Source of the DNA: JAAFIP01 sp043774625
GTDB taxonomy: Bacteria; Pseudomonadota; Gammaproteobacteria; Burkholderiales; Burkholderiaceae_C
Length of the DNA stretch: 64,000 bases
Reading direction: 5' to 3'
Assembly (NCBI GenBank): GCA_043774625.1
Contig: JAYVTG010000101.1
Span: 26,106-90,105, forward strand
This document shows, in pieces, positions 8,328 through 16,626 of this stretch. The notes under the pieces are model-generated. The model did not search any database, had not been told where the DNA came from, and saw only the letters and a program-made list of their open reading frames with translations. The position numbers and the translations under genes were made by a program. Each line of letters starts with the position of its first letter. Position 1 is the first letter of the stretch.

Positions 8328-9521
8328 TTAGTAAGGAGCGTCGGTACGAAACAGCGCGCTCGGCAGGTTCAGCCAGCCAATAACGCCATCCTGGGTGCCG
8401 AAGGCCAGACGCGTGCCTTCGCCAGACCACGCCAGCGCCGTCACAGCGCCACCACCCGAGGCTTTAATGAACAGTGCCGCGTCGCTAACGGGGTGACATA
8501 GCAACACGGCGCCGTTTTGATAGCCGGTGGCTACCACTGGTTGACTAGGGTGGCAGCCCACACGCGTCACGGGCACTAGGCTGGCGATACCGCACTCGTC
8601 AGGAGCCTTAGTCTTTCCGGGCGGATCGAAGCGCCAGCACACCAGTTTCGTGCTGCCGCTGGTAGCCAGATACTTGCCATCACCTGCAAACGATAGCGAG
8701 CGCGGTTGCCCCTCATAGCCGCCCATCTCGATGTCACTCCCGTCAGACATGCGCCAGCCGTGAAGAGCGTTTTCTTGCATCCCGGTCACCAGATAGCGAT
8801 CGCCAGGACTCCAGGCCAGCGTACGATGCAAGCCAGGCCAGAGCAAGCGTCGCAGGTCGTGTGGGGTCGCGTGTTTCAGGGTACCTTCGGACGCACTGTG
8901 CTTCCTCGACGGTGTGCCTTGCCACACCGTCACACCGCCTGCGTGCGCCATGGCCAACTGCTTACCAGTGGAGTCGAAAGCAAGTGCGTTGACTGTCGCA
9001 GGTAAATCCAGGTCCTGAATCTGATGGGTTTGCATACGCTGTACACGCCGGCCGCTCGACCAGGCGCGTGTGCCTTCGCGACTTGTCGCCACGTTATCAA
9101 TCCACGCATCCGGCAAATGTGCCAGCACTGCACCATCGCCACTGAGAGGCATATGTACTACGCGCCCATCGTCGCCACCACTCAAAAAACCGCCCGCCGG
9201 GTCTGCCGCCAGTGCCAGACAACTGCCCTCATGCACGATGGCGATGCGCGGCGGAATGGGTGGCTCTTGCGCCTCCACCACAGACACACCACTGCCGCCC
9301 GGGCGCGGTTGCAAGCTGGGGCCGCGCTGCCAACTACCCAGCGCCACGGCCAACGAACCGTCTCCTAGCGCAAAAGCTATCGAGCTGCTGGAATAGTCCC
9401 ACACGAGGTCAATGACCGGGGCGTCCAAATTCCAACTCACGCCCAGCATATCCAGCAGCGGAGGATTACCTTTTTTGATCGGGGGGCGCACCGCTGCGCT
9501 TTCGGTGGCAGCAGTATTCAT
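8328..9521 (-). CDS. WD40-repeat beta-propeller protein
   Basis: A 397-residue protein made of degenerate WD40 repeats from about residue 30 to the end, with blade-like motifs such as LAWSPGDRYLVTG, LSFAGDGKYLATSG and LAWSGEGTRLAFG. No signal peptide or membrane segment is seen, so it is probably cytoplasmic. Its start overlaps the stop of the COG0523 GTPase gene by 4 nt, so the two are translationally coupled. WD40 proteins beside COG0523 GTPases are a recurring pair thought to serve metal delivery; a scaffold role for metal loading of the dehydrogenase or hydroxylase is inference. Confidence 0.75.
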   Translation of the reverse strand: MNTAATESAAVRPPIKKGNPPLLDMLGVSWNLDAPVIDLVWDYSSSSIAFALGDGSLAVALGSWQRGPSLQPRPGGSGVSVVEAQEPPIPPRIAIVHEGSCLALAADPAGGFLSGGDDGRVVHMPLSGDGAVLAHLPDAWIDNVATSREGTRAWSSGRRVQRMQTHQIQDLDLPATVNALAFDSTGKQLAMAHAGGVTVWQGTPSRKHSASEGTLKHATPHDLRRLLWPGLHRTLAWSPGDRYLVTGMQENALHGWRMSDGSDIEMGGYEGQPRSLSFAGDGKYLATSGSTKLVCWRFDPPGKTKAPDECGIASLVPVTRVGCHPSQPVVATGYQNGAVLLCHPVSDAALFIKASGGGAVTALAWSGEGTRLAFGTQDGVIGWLNLPSALFRTDAPY

Positions 9522-10570
9522 GTGAGTCCCTCGCTAGCCAATTCACTGGCATCTACTTGGCAGGCCTCTATCTCGCTGCGCAAGGCTTGTTCATCCAGTT
9601 TTCGGCCAATGAATACAAGCCGACTTTCGCGGACCTCTTGCTCACCCCATGTGGCTGCGAATTCGGTATCAACCGTCATGTGTACAGCTTGGAAAATGAA
9701 GCGCTGCTCACTGTCAACAAACGCCACTATGCCCTTGGCGCGCAACAGTTGCGCACCCTGTTCAACCACCAGGCGCTGTAGCCACGGCATAAACCTGCTG
9801 CGCTCCAGTGGGCGCTTTAGCAGCAGGGACACACAAGCTACGTCAAGGCTGTGTCGGCCACTGCTGACGGGCAAGTAGCGCTCGACACCAGCATTCAACC
9901 GTATGTCCAGCCCGATGCGCGGCGTAATCACGCGCAGTCGGCTCAAGTCAAAAGCACCGCGCTCCAGCACGTCGCTCAAGGCAACGCTGCAATGGCTGGT
10001 GTGCATCACGTCACAGCCGGAGTTGAGACGCTGCACAGCCGCTTCGGCGGATGCTAAGGACTGGGGGTCGGCCAGATCGGTTTTATTGATCAACACGAGG
10101 TCGGCCTGCGCCAACTGCTCAACTGCTTCTACGCTGTCAAGTAGTCGATCGGCGAGGTGACGTGCATCCGCGACGCAGATCACGCTGTCCAGACGCGTGT
10201 GCTGGCGCAGCACATCGTCCAGAAAAAAAGTTTGCACCACGGGTGCAGGATCGGCCAAGCCACTGGTTTCGATCAAAATGCCGTCCAGGCCACCTTTGCG
10301 CTGCACCAGGCGCGTGACGACCCGGATCAAATCCCCCCGCACTTTGCAGCACAGGCAACCATTGTTGAGCTCGTGTACTTCTTCGTCCGAACTCACTATC
10401 AGCGAGCCGTCTATGCCCAACTCACCGTATTCATTGACGATAACGGCATACCGCCTGCCATGCGCTTCGTGCAGAATGCGATTGAGCAGCGTTGTTTTAC
10501 CTGCGCCCAGAAAGCCCGTCAATACGGTCACCGGTATGCGGTTAGAGATTTTGTTGGACACGCGATTCAT
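9518..10570 (-). CDS. COG0523/CobW-family G3E GTPase (metallochaperone)
   Basis: A 350-residue G3E GTPase. Walker A GFLGAGKT is at 19-26, the metal-binding GCLCC motif at 71-75, an ETSGLADP switch follows, and the guanine-specificity NKTD lies near 160. A CobW C-terminal domain fills about 230-350. Members insert or deliver metals such as zinc or cobalt to client enzymes. Here the neighbours are a zinc-type alcohol dehydrogenase and a di-iron monooxygenase, so either could be the client (inference). It overlaps the preceding 112-residue gene and the following WD40 gene by 4 nt each. Confidence 0.88.
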   Translation of the reverse strand: MNRVSNKISNRIPVTVLTGFLGAGKTTLLNRILHEAHGRRYAVIVNEYGELGIDGSLIVSSDEEVHELNNGCLCCKVRGDLIRVVTRLVQRKGGLDGILIETSGLADPAPVVQTFFLDDVLRQHTRLDSVICVADARHLADRLLDSVEAVEQLAQADLVLINKTDLADPQSLASAEAAVQRLNSGCDVMHTSHCSVALSDVLERGAFDLSRLRVITPRIGLDIRLNAGVERYLPVSSGRHSLDVACVSLLLKRPLERSRFMPWLQRLVVEQGAQLLRAKGIVAFVDSEQRFIFQAVHMTVDTEFAATWGEQEVRESRLVFIGRKLDEQALRSEIEACQVDASELASEGLT

Positions 10571-10905
10571 TGCAATTCCCTGCGTGATGTTTTGAGCTTC
10601 TCGTTATCAAAGACGGTCAGCTCTTGCTCCAGCCATGCGCGTTCGGTCTCAATGGCCTGCAAGGCGCTTCTTACGGCGTTGAGCTGTTGCTGCAGATATT
10701 CGCAACGCACGTCCAGAGCGGAACTATCCCACCCTGCAGCGCCCATGCGGCGATCTTGCAGCGCGCGCTCAAGCTCAATGTCAGCAGCGATCAAACGCGT
10801 TTCTGCACGCAAGTGACGTGAATTGACCTCGGTGAGCGCAATCACCAGGCGAACACGCGGCGGGATCGGCCCGGGCAGTGGATGCGGCTCGTGATCGTTG
10901 ACCAT
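10567..10905 (-). CDS. Small coiled-coil hypothetical protein (112 aa)
   Basis: A 112-residue, mostly helical protein with a Pro-rich N-terminus (about 1-18) and a long charged helix (about 25-110) rich in Glu, Arg, Leu and Ala that would form a coiled coil. I do not recognise a family. Its stop overlaps the GTPase start by 4 nt, which argues that it is a real gene of the operon. It follows the alcohol dehydrogenase by 58 nt. Confidence 0.6.
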   Translation of the reverse strand: MVNDHEPHPLPGPIPPRVRLVIALTEVNSRHLRAETRLIAADIELERALQDRRMGAAGWDSSALDVRCEYLQQQLNAVRSALQAIETERAWLEQELTVFDNEKLKTSRRELQ

Positions 10906-10963
10906 GAAGTGCCTCTTATGCAGCGTGCTGATCGTTGTTTATGCTCATTGGTCAATACAACGC

Positions 10964-12007
10964 TTACGGTACCAGCACCGCGCGTCCTTTGATCTTGCCG
11001 TGATGCAGGTCATGCAGTGCCTGATTCGCGTCGCGCAGTTTATATTCGCGAGTAGCGAGATGTACCAGCCCACGGTCGGCCAGCGCCATCAACTCGATCA
11101 ACTCGGGATAGGTACCCACCAGGTTGCCAATAATGGATTTTTCCGACGTGACCATGTCCAGAGTGGGCAGTTCGATCTTGCCACCATAACCGACGATGTA
11201 ATAAGCGCCAGCGTTGCGCGTCATCGCCAAGCCCTTGGCTATGGCGTCACCTTCTCCCACGAAGTCGATCACGGCCTCGGCACCATTGCCTTTGGTCAGC
11301 TCCAGCACGCGCTCCACCTCGTTACCGTCACCTTTGACGACATGGTGGGCACCGCATTCATTGGCTAGTTGCAGTGCAATGTCCGAGCGATCAACAACGA
11401 TAATTTCAGCCGCACACAGTGCCTTCAGCACCTGAATGCCGATATGCCCCAGCCCGCCCGCGCCAATGACCACGGCGTACTCGCCCGGCAGCAAATGCCG
11501 CGAGGCTTTCTTGGCCGCGCGATAGGCTGTCAAACCCGCATCGGTATAAGGTGCCACATCTTTAGGGGCCAGTGACTTGGGTAACTTGATGAGAGATCGC
11601 TCTGCGGTGCGCAAATATTCGGCATAACCACCGTTAACGTTGATGCCAGGAAAGCGACTCTCCTGCGCGTGCATGTCATTACCGCGCCTGCAAGCTAGGC
11701 AGTGTCCACTGGTTACCAGGGGGTGACAAATGACGGCATCACCCACCTTTACACTTGTCACAGCCGAGCCTATGGCCTCGACCCAACCCGCGTTCTCGTG
11801 TCCCATGATGTACGGCAGCTTGATATCCACCTTGCTGCGCCATATACCCTCGACTACATGCAGGTCGGTGCGGCATACGCCAGCACCGCCAATGCGAATA
11901 ATGACATCTGTCGCATCTACTATTTCGGGGTTTTCAACGTCCTCATAGCTGACGAAATCATCGCGCGTCAGAGCTACATCATACTCATGTAGCACAGCAG
12001 CTTTCAT
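10964..12007 (-). CDS. Zinc-dependent alcohol dehydrogenase, MDR family, structural-zinc site degraded
   Basis: A 347-residue NAD(P)-dependent medium-chain dehydrogenase. Catalytic zinc ligands Cys45 and the GHE at 69-71 are present, as is the Rossmann GxGGLGHIG. The structural zinc lobe normally has four Cys; here the expected positions are Ser100, Cys103, Cys106 and Ala114, so two ligands are lost. Start ATG 12007 has GAGGAGA 5 nt upstream; the longer frame to 12070 has no such site. A secondary alcohol made by the monooxygenase (for example 2-propanol) is a plausible substrate, as in propane clusters, but this is inference. It is the first gene after a near-perfect sigma-54 promoter. Confidence 0.88.
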   Translation of the reverse strand: MKAAVLHEYDVALTRDDFVSYEDVENPEIVDATDVIIRIGGAGVCRTDLHVVEGIWRSKVDIKLPYIMGHENAGWVEAIGSAVTSVKVGDAVICHPLVTSGHCLACRRGNDMHAQESRFPGINVNGGYAEYLRTAERSLIKLPKSLAPKDVAPYTDAGLTAYRAAKKASRHLLPGEYAVVIGAGGLGHIGIQVLKALCAAEIIVVDRSDIALQLANECGAHHVVKGDGNEVERVLELTKGNGAEAVIDFVGEGDAIAKGLAMTRNAGAYYIVGYGGKIELPTLDMVTSEKSIIGNLVGTYPELIELMALADRGLVHLATREYKLRDANQALHDLHHGKIKGRAVLVP

Positions 12008-12071
12008 ATGCTTCTCCTCGGATTTTTTGCGCCGCTCTGACACGGTTGTGTGGGCGACTCCACTCATCAAA

Positions 12072-12086
12072 GCAATAGGCGTGCCA
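12072..12086 (-). promoter_or_regulatory. Sigma-54 promoter of the alcohol dehydrogenase/SDIMO cluster
   Basis: The minus strand reads TGGCACG-CCTA-TTGC followed by T, an exact match to the TGGCACG-N4-TTGCW consensus. Transcription would begin about 55 nt before ATG 12007. This kind of promoter needs RpoN and an enhancer-binding activator; none is encoded in the window. Confidence 0.75.
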
Positions 12087-12303
12087 TCGGTATGTAATGG
12101 CTATTTGCCCTGTAAACACCGGTGCGCACACGCTTCTCCATCGCCCCTGCTGCTTCAAGATCGGACGTTTATGCGGTCATAGCATGTCCCAGATTGCAAC
12201 GAAGCACGTAGCAATGGGGCGATTGTCAGGAGCACTGCTGCCGCTACCATGAACCAGCGAGTGGGTAGTTATTCTGGTGATGAAGGACTGCTACCGAGGA
12301 CGA
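12087..12303. promoter_or_regulatory. Upstream region of the cluster with possible activator site
   Basis: A 217 bp non-coding stretch behind the sigma-54 promoter. The inverted pair ATTGC/GCAAT (12193-12197 and 12211-12215, extended by AAC/GTA) sits about 110-140 bp upstream of the promoter, a usual distance for an enhancer-binding protein site. Nothing else stands out. Confidence 0.3.
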
Positions 12304-13050
12304 TCAAGTCTCTAGTTGTAGCTTGTACACATAAGCATCACCGCGAAATACGCTTTCTATATATTCCGCCAGGTGGTTACTGACAGTACGCGTATGGCGC
12401 TTGAAAAGCAGGCAGGGCTGGGGCGATGCAAAGCCGAAAATCTGACCTTCATGCTCCGAGCTGAGCACAGCCTCGACACTCTGGTCAACCCCGGCTAACG
12501 CGACATTACAGTGATCGCGTAGATAAGTGTGAGCGGAACCCTCGGCATCCCAATTTGCCTGTACCGGTGCCATGGCCAAGTCATACCAAGCGGTTTCACG
12601 CGCCATGGGCATGCCATCGCCCAGACGCACGCGTACCAGGCGTAAGAACTGTGCTGTAGACGGTCGTCCAAACAGCGAAGCTATCATGCGGTCGCTCACC
12701 ACGGCGCGCTCTAGCGACTGTGAACTGGCTGCCATGCCCTGGTCCTGCATCTTTTGGGTAAACCCCATTAACTTGGCACGTACGGGTCGCGCCTGGCTTG
12801 TCCCGCGTGCTACGGTGCCGCCACGCCTGTAGGTGCTGAGCAAACCTTCGGTGCGCAGTTCGTCATAGGCGCGCTTGACGGTAGTGCGGCTCAGCTTGAG
12901 GCCTTGTGCCTGCATCCGTTCAGAGGGCAGGTTCTGTCCATGCTGTAGCCCACCGCCTTCTATCAAGCCCAGCAACTGCCGTTTGAGTTGCGCAAAGTAA
13001 GGCTCGGAGGACTGCTCATCCAGGGCAATGGCTTTCCACTGAGCGTGCAT
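12304..13050 (-). CDS. GntR/HutC-family transcriptional regulator
   Basis: A 248-residue regulator with an N-terminal winged helix (about 15-85), including LPSERMQAQGLKLSRTTVKRAYDELRTEGLL, and a C-terminal UTRA-type ligand-binding domain (about 95-245). It lies upstream of and co-directional with the monooxygenase cluster, so it may repress it or its own gene (inference). Two 10 bp direct repeats of ATAAATAGGG (13065-13074 and 13081-13090) lie just before its ATG and are possible operators. An IS4-family element has inserted at the far copy. Confidence 0.85.
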   Translation of the reverse strand: MHAQWKAIALDEQSSEPYFAQLKRQLLGLIEGGGLQHGQNLPSERMQAQGLKLSRTTVKRAYDELRTEGLLSTYRRGGTVARGTSQARPVRAKLMGFTQKMQDQGMAASSQSLERAVVSDRMIASLFGRPSTAQFLRLVRVRLGDGMPMARETAWYDLAMAPVQANWDAEGSAHTYLRDHCNVALAGVDQSVEAVLSSEHEGQIFGFASPQPCLLFKRHTRTVSNHLAEYIESVFRGDAYVYKLQLET

Positions 13051-13064
13051 GCCGGGCCATATCT

Positions 13065-13090
13065 ATAAATAGGGCCCACAATAAATAGGG
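13065..13090. repeat. Tandem 10 bp direct repeats ahead of gntR
   Basis: ATAAATAGGG occurs at 13065-13074 and again at 13081-13090, a 16 bp period, 15 bp upstream of the gntR start. This looks like an operator pair. The second copy runs into the IS target duplication. Confidence 0.4.
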
Positions 13091-13098
13091 TCAGAACC

Positions 13099-14427
13099 AC
13101 TACTGTCCGGAGATATGGCTTCAGTGGTGGTTTAAGTTATTGATTTTAATCAGCTTTCATTAGTTTTTCGCTCAAATCGATTTCAACTCTATTCGCGCCG
13201 AGCTGCACACTAAGCCTCATTTGTGAGGTGCGGCCATGCACAAAGGCAAACTGGTTTTTGCACAGCTCAATGAGTACCTTCCGCGAGCTGTCTTTCACGA
13301 CTGCGTTAGCCGATACGCGGGCCGCCACCCAACGCTGAGCTTTTCTCACTTCGATCAATTGCTGTGCATGATGTTTGCACAGTTGACCGCGCGCACTAGC
13401 CTGCGCGACATCACCCTGTGCTTGAGTAGCCACTCAACCAAGCTCTACCACGCGGGCTTTCGCAGCTCCATTGCGCGCTCAACCTTAGCCGATGCCAATG
13501 AGCGGCGCGATAGCCGTATTTTTGAGGACTTCGCGCTGCACCTGATCGCGCTAGCCAGGCCGCTTTATGCCAATGACAGTATGGGTATTGAACTAAGCCA
13601 GTCTGTTTATGCCATCGACTCCACCACGATTGATTTGTGTTTGAGCTTGTTTGCATGGGCACCTGCTACCAAAGGTCATGCAGGCATCAAAATTCATACA
13701 TTGCTCGACTTGCGCGGCAATATTCCCACCGTGATGCAAGTTACTGGTTCGCGCGTGCATGATGTCCAGTTTTTAGACTATCTTCACTTGGAGGCGGGAA
13801 GCTTTTACGTGATGGATCGTGGCTATGTTCACTTCGCTCGATTGATGCGCTTTTGTCAAGCGGGAGCATTTTTTGTTGTGCGCTCAAAGTATCGACTGCA
13901 TTACGCAGTCTTGAGCACGGGCGAAATTTCAAACGCTGATGCAGTTGCTGGTGTACGCAGTGATGAACAAATTTTATTGACAGGGCAGCACACCCGTCAT
14001 AGCTATTTCTCGCCCCTACGGCGCATTGAGTTTTACATCCAAGCGCAAGAGCGCAGCATCACACTTTTGACAAACCACTTTGACTTGCAAGCAGGTCAAA
14101 TAGCTCAGCTGTATAAAAGTCGTTGGCAGGTGGAGTTGTTTTTCAAATGGATCAAACAAAACCTGCGCATCAAGGCCTTTGTTGGCACAAGTATGAATGC
14201 TGTCAAGACGCAGACCTGGTGCGCGGTGTGCAGCTATGTTCTGCTGGCAATTATCAAAAAACGATTAAATTTGTCTGCTTCTATGCACACCATCATGCAG
14301 ATTCTTAGCCTGTCGCTTTTTGAGATAATGCCGCTGCATCAGCTACTCGGGCATATCCGCGAGACTGAACCCAGCGGGCGGACCAATGAGCAATTTTGTT
14401 TATTCTCGGAAATCTCCGGACAGTAGT
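13099..14427 (+). mobile_element. IS4-family insertion sequence, complete
   Basis: A 1329 bp element bounded by perfect 16 bp inverted repeats, ACTACTGTCCGGAGAT at 13099-13114 and its complement at 14412-14427. Direct copies of GGGTCAGAAC lie outside, at 13088-13097 (one C before the left end) and 14428-14437, which is a target duplication of about 10-11 bp as expected for IS4. One intact transposase gene fills it. It separates the catabolic cluster from adhC. Confidence 0.93.
13236..14426 (+). CDS. IS4-family transposase
   Basis: A 396-residue DDE transposase with a DUF4372-like N-terminal domain. The catalytic triad is visible as Asp128 (YAIDSTTIDL), Asp194 (VMDRGYV) and Glu300 in the YKSRWQVELFFKWIKQ block, the IS4 YREK-type signature. 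The frame is uninterrupted and its stop falls inside the right inverted repeat. It shares its whole architecture with the transposase at 62813-63979 but is clearly a different element. Confidence 0.93.
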   Translation: MHKGKLVFAQLNEYLPRAVFHDCVSRYAGRHPTLSFSHFDQLLCMMFAQLTARTSLRDITLCLSSHSTKLYHAGFRSSIARSTLADANERRDSRIFEDFALHLIALARPLYANDSMGIELSQSVYAIDSTTIDLCLSLFAWAPATKGHAGIKIHTLLDLRGNIPTVMQVTGSRVHDVQFLDYLHLEAGSFYVMDRGYVHFARLMRFCQAGAFFVVRSKYRLHYAVLSTGEISNADAVAGVRSDEQILLTGQHTRHSYFSPLRRIEFYIQAQERSITLLTNHFDLQAGQIAQLYKSRWQVELFFKWIKQNLRIKAFVGTSMNAVKTQTWCAVCSYVLLAIIKKRLNLSASMHTIMQILSLSLFEIMPLHQLLGHIRETEPSGRTNEQFCLFSEISGQ

Positions 14428-14493
14428 GGGTCAGAACACAATTAATTCCTGGCTTGGCCGCTGACACACCGCGTGCCCGTCAGTAAAAAGCCA

Positions 14494-14522
14494 GTACATT
14501 GCCGTATAGTTTGTACATTGCC
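14494..14522 (+). promoter_or_regulatory. Direct repeat GTACATTGCC x2 ahead of adhC
   Basis: GTACATTGCC occurs at 14494-14503 and 14513-14522 (19 bp period) with TATAGT between, just 20 bp before the adhC ATG. The spacing of about two helical turns suggests an operator around the promoter. Confidence 0.35.
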
Positions 14523-14541
14523 CACCAACGCACCCAAGCCC

Positions 14542-15648
14542 ATGAAAACCAAAGCAGCTGTCGCCTGGAAAGCAGGCGCTCCCCTGACCATTGAAACCCT
14601 AGACCTGCAAGGCCCCAAGTTTGGCGAAGTGCTGGTCGAAATCAAGGCCACCGGTATTTGCCACACCGACTACTACACCCTGAGTGGCGCCGACCCTGAG
14701 GGCATCTTCCCGGCCGTTCTGGGCCACGAGGGTGCGGGCATCGTGGTCGATGTAGGGCCCGGCGTGACCACGCTGCAAAAAGGCGATCACGTTATTCCGC
14801 TGTACACGCCTGAATGCCGCACCTGCAAGTTTTGCCTGTCGCGCAAAACCAATTTGTGCCAACTGATTCGCATCACGCAGGGCAAGGGCTTGATGCCCGA
14901 CGCCACCAGCCGCTTCAGTCTGGACGGCAAACCCATCTTCCATTACATGGGCACGTCCACCTTTAGCAACTACACAGTCGCGCCAGAAATTTCGCTTGCC
15001 AAAATCCGCAAAGACGCACCGTTTGACAAGGTTTGCTACATCGGCTGCGGCGTCACCACCGGTATTGGTGCGGTAATTTTTACCGCCAAGGTGGAGGCCG
15101 GTGCCAACGTGGTGGTGTTTGGCCTGGGCGGCATTGGCTTGAATGTGATTCAAGGCACCAAGATGGTAGGTGCCGACAAGATCATCGGCGTCGATATCAA
15201 CCCTGCGCGTCAAGCCATGGCGCGCAAGTTTGGCATGACGCACTTCATCAACCCGAAAGAAGTCGAAAACGTCGTCGATGCCATCGTGCAGATTACCGAC
15301 GGCGGTGCAGACTACAGTTTTGAATGCATCGGCAACACCCAGGTCATGCGCCAGGCGCTGGAATGCACGCACAAGGGCTGGGGCCGCAGCATCATCATCG
15401 GCGTGGCAGAAGCGGGCGCTGAGATCAGTACACGGCCTTTCCAGTTGGTCACGGGCCGCAAGTGGGAGGGCTCGGCCTTTGGCGGCGCACGAGGCCGAAC
15501 CGACGTGCCCAAAATAGTGGACTGGTACATGGAAGGCAAGATCAATATCGACGATCTCATTACCCACACCATGCCACTGGAAGACATCAACAAGGGTTTT
15601 GAGTTGATGAAGCGCGGTGAGTCGATTCGCGGCGTGGTGCTGTTTTGA
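14542..15648 (+). CDS. adhC: S-(hydroxymethyl)glutathione dehydrogenase / class III alcohol dehydrogenase
   Basis: A 368-residue class III zinc dehydrogenase that oxidises S-hydroxymethylglutathione, the adduct of formaldehyde and glutathione, with NAD. Catalytic ligands (GICHTD and GHEGAG), the full structural zinc motif CRTCKFCLSRKTNLC, and the GLGGIGLNV Rossmann loop are present. I chose ATG 14542 because the protein then begins MKTKAAVAW as in the family; the frame is open back to 14473. The S-formylglutathione hydrolase gene follows 54 nt downstream, giving a complete formaldehyde detoxification pair. Confidence 0.96.
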   Translation: MKTKAAVAWKAGAPLTIETLDLQGPKFGEVLVEIKATGICHTDYYTLSGADPEGIFPAVLGHEGAGIVVDVGPGVTTLQKGDHVIPLYTPECRTCKFCLSRKTNLCQLIRITQGKGLMPDATSRFSLDGKPIFHYMGTSTFSNYTVAPEISLAKIRKDAPFDKVCYIGCGVTTGIGAVIFTAKVEAGANVVVFGLGGIGLNVIQGTKMVGADKIIGVDINPARQAMARKFGMTHFINPKEVENVVDAIVQITDGGADYSFECIGNTQVMRQALECTHKGWGRSIIIGVAEAGAEISTRPFQLVTGRKWEGSAFGGARGRTDVPKIVDWYMEGKINIDDLITHTMPLEDINKGFELMKRGESIRGVVLF

Positions 15649-15702
15649 TGCAAGCCCTGGGCCGTTGTAGCCTGCCCTCCCCAAGGGCAAACGGATGCCA
15701 GC

Positions 15703-16617
15703 ATGCCGCTTGAACTTTTGTCCGAGCACGCCAGCTTTGGAGGCGCGCAGCGCTTTTACCACCACGATTCGCAAGTAATCGGTTTGTCGATGCGCTTTGC
15801 TGTGTATTTGCCCCCTGCCGAAAAAATGGCGCAGGCGGGCGGCAAAGTGCCTGCCTTAGTCTATCTGGCGGGCCTGACCTGCAATGAAGAAACCTTCATG
15901 ACCAAAGTAGGTGCGCAGCAGCACGCCGCGCTGCATGGCATGGCCTTGATAGCGCCCGACACGAGTCCGCGCGGCGCAAACTTGCCGGGCGAGGCAGATA
16001 ACTGGGACCTTGGCCTGGCCGCCAGCTTTTACCTGGACGCCACGCAGGCGCCTTGGTCGCAACGCTATCGGCTGGAAAGCTACATCGTGCACGAGCTGGT
16101 GCCGCTGCTGGAGGCCAATTTGCCCATCGACGCCCAGAGCCTTGGCATTACGGGCCATTCGATGGGCGGACATGGCGCACTGACACTGGCACTCAGACAT
16201 CCGGGGTTGTTCAAATCCGTGTCCGCTTTCGCACCAATTTGCGCACCCAGCCAATGCCCGTGGGGGCACAAAGCTTTCACCGCTTATCTGGGGCCAGACC
16301 GTGCAGATTGGCTAGCCCATGACGCTTGCGGCTTGATGGCTGCGCAAACCCATGCCCCCTATCCCGGCGGCATCTTGATTGACCAAGGCTTGGCCGACAA
16401 GTTTTTGGCTGAACAACTGCACCCACATGTTTTCGAAGCCGCCTGTAAAAAAGCCCATCAGCCACTCAGCCTGCGTCGCCACGCCGGGTACGACCACGGC
16501 TACTATTTCGTCAGCACCTTCATGGCAGACCATGTAGCGCACCATGCGCAAGCGTTGCACCTACCAATACCTCAAAATTCATTACTAGAAAAGCGCGACC
16601 AGCTACCAAATAAATAG
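15703..16617 (+). CDS. fghA: S-formylglutathione hydrolase
   Basis: A 304-residue esterase-D family hydrolase that releases formate and glutathione from S-formylglutathione. The alpha/beta-hydrolase nucleophile elbow GHSMGG is present near residue 150, with the HxGYDHGYYF block carrying the catalytic His near the C-terminus. The usual length is about 280; the extra C-terminal 20 residues are low complexity and end in a degenerate copy of the dispersed repeat (near 16590-16618). It forms an operon with adhC. Confidence 0.94.
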   Translation: MPLELLSEHASFGGAQRFYHHDSQVIGLSMRFAVYLPPAEKMAQAGGKVPALVYLAGLTCNEETFMTKVGAQQHAALHGMALIAPDTSPRGANLPGEADNWDLGLAASFYLDATQAPWSQRYRLESYIVHELVPLLEANLPIDAQSLGITGHSMGGHGALTLALRHPGLFKSVSAFAPICAPSQCPWGHKAFTAYLGPDRADWLAHDACGLMAAQTHAPYPGGILIDQGLADKFLAEQLHPHVFEAACKKAHQPLSLRRHAGYDHGYYFVSTFMADHVAHHAQALHLPIPQNSLLEKRDQLPNK

Positions 16618-16626
16618 CAATTCCAG

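Noticed and set aside
14599..15774. 391-codon open frame antisense to adhC
   Set aside because: A shadow of a conserved gene in high-GC DNA; the protein has no recognisable domain.
16575..16618. CAGCTACCAAATAAATAGCA at the fghA end
   Set aside because: Looks like a decayed repeat relative but too degenerate to count.
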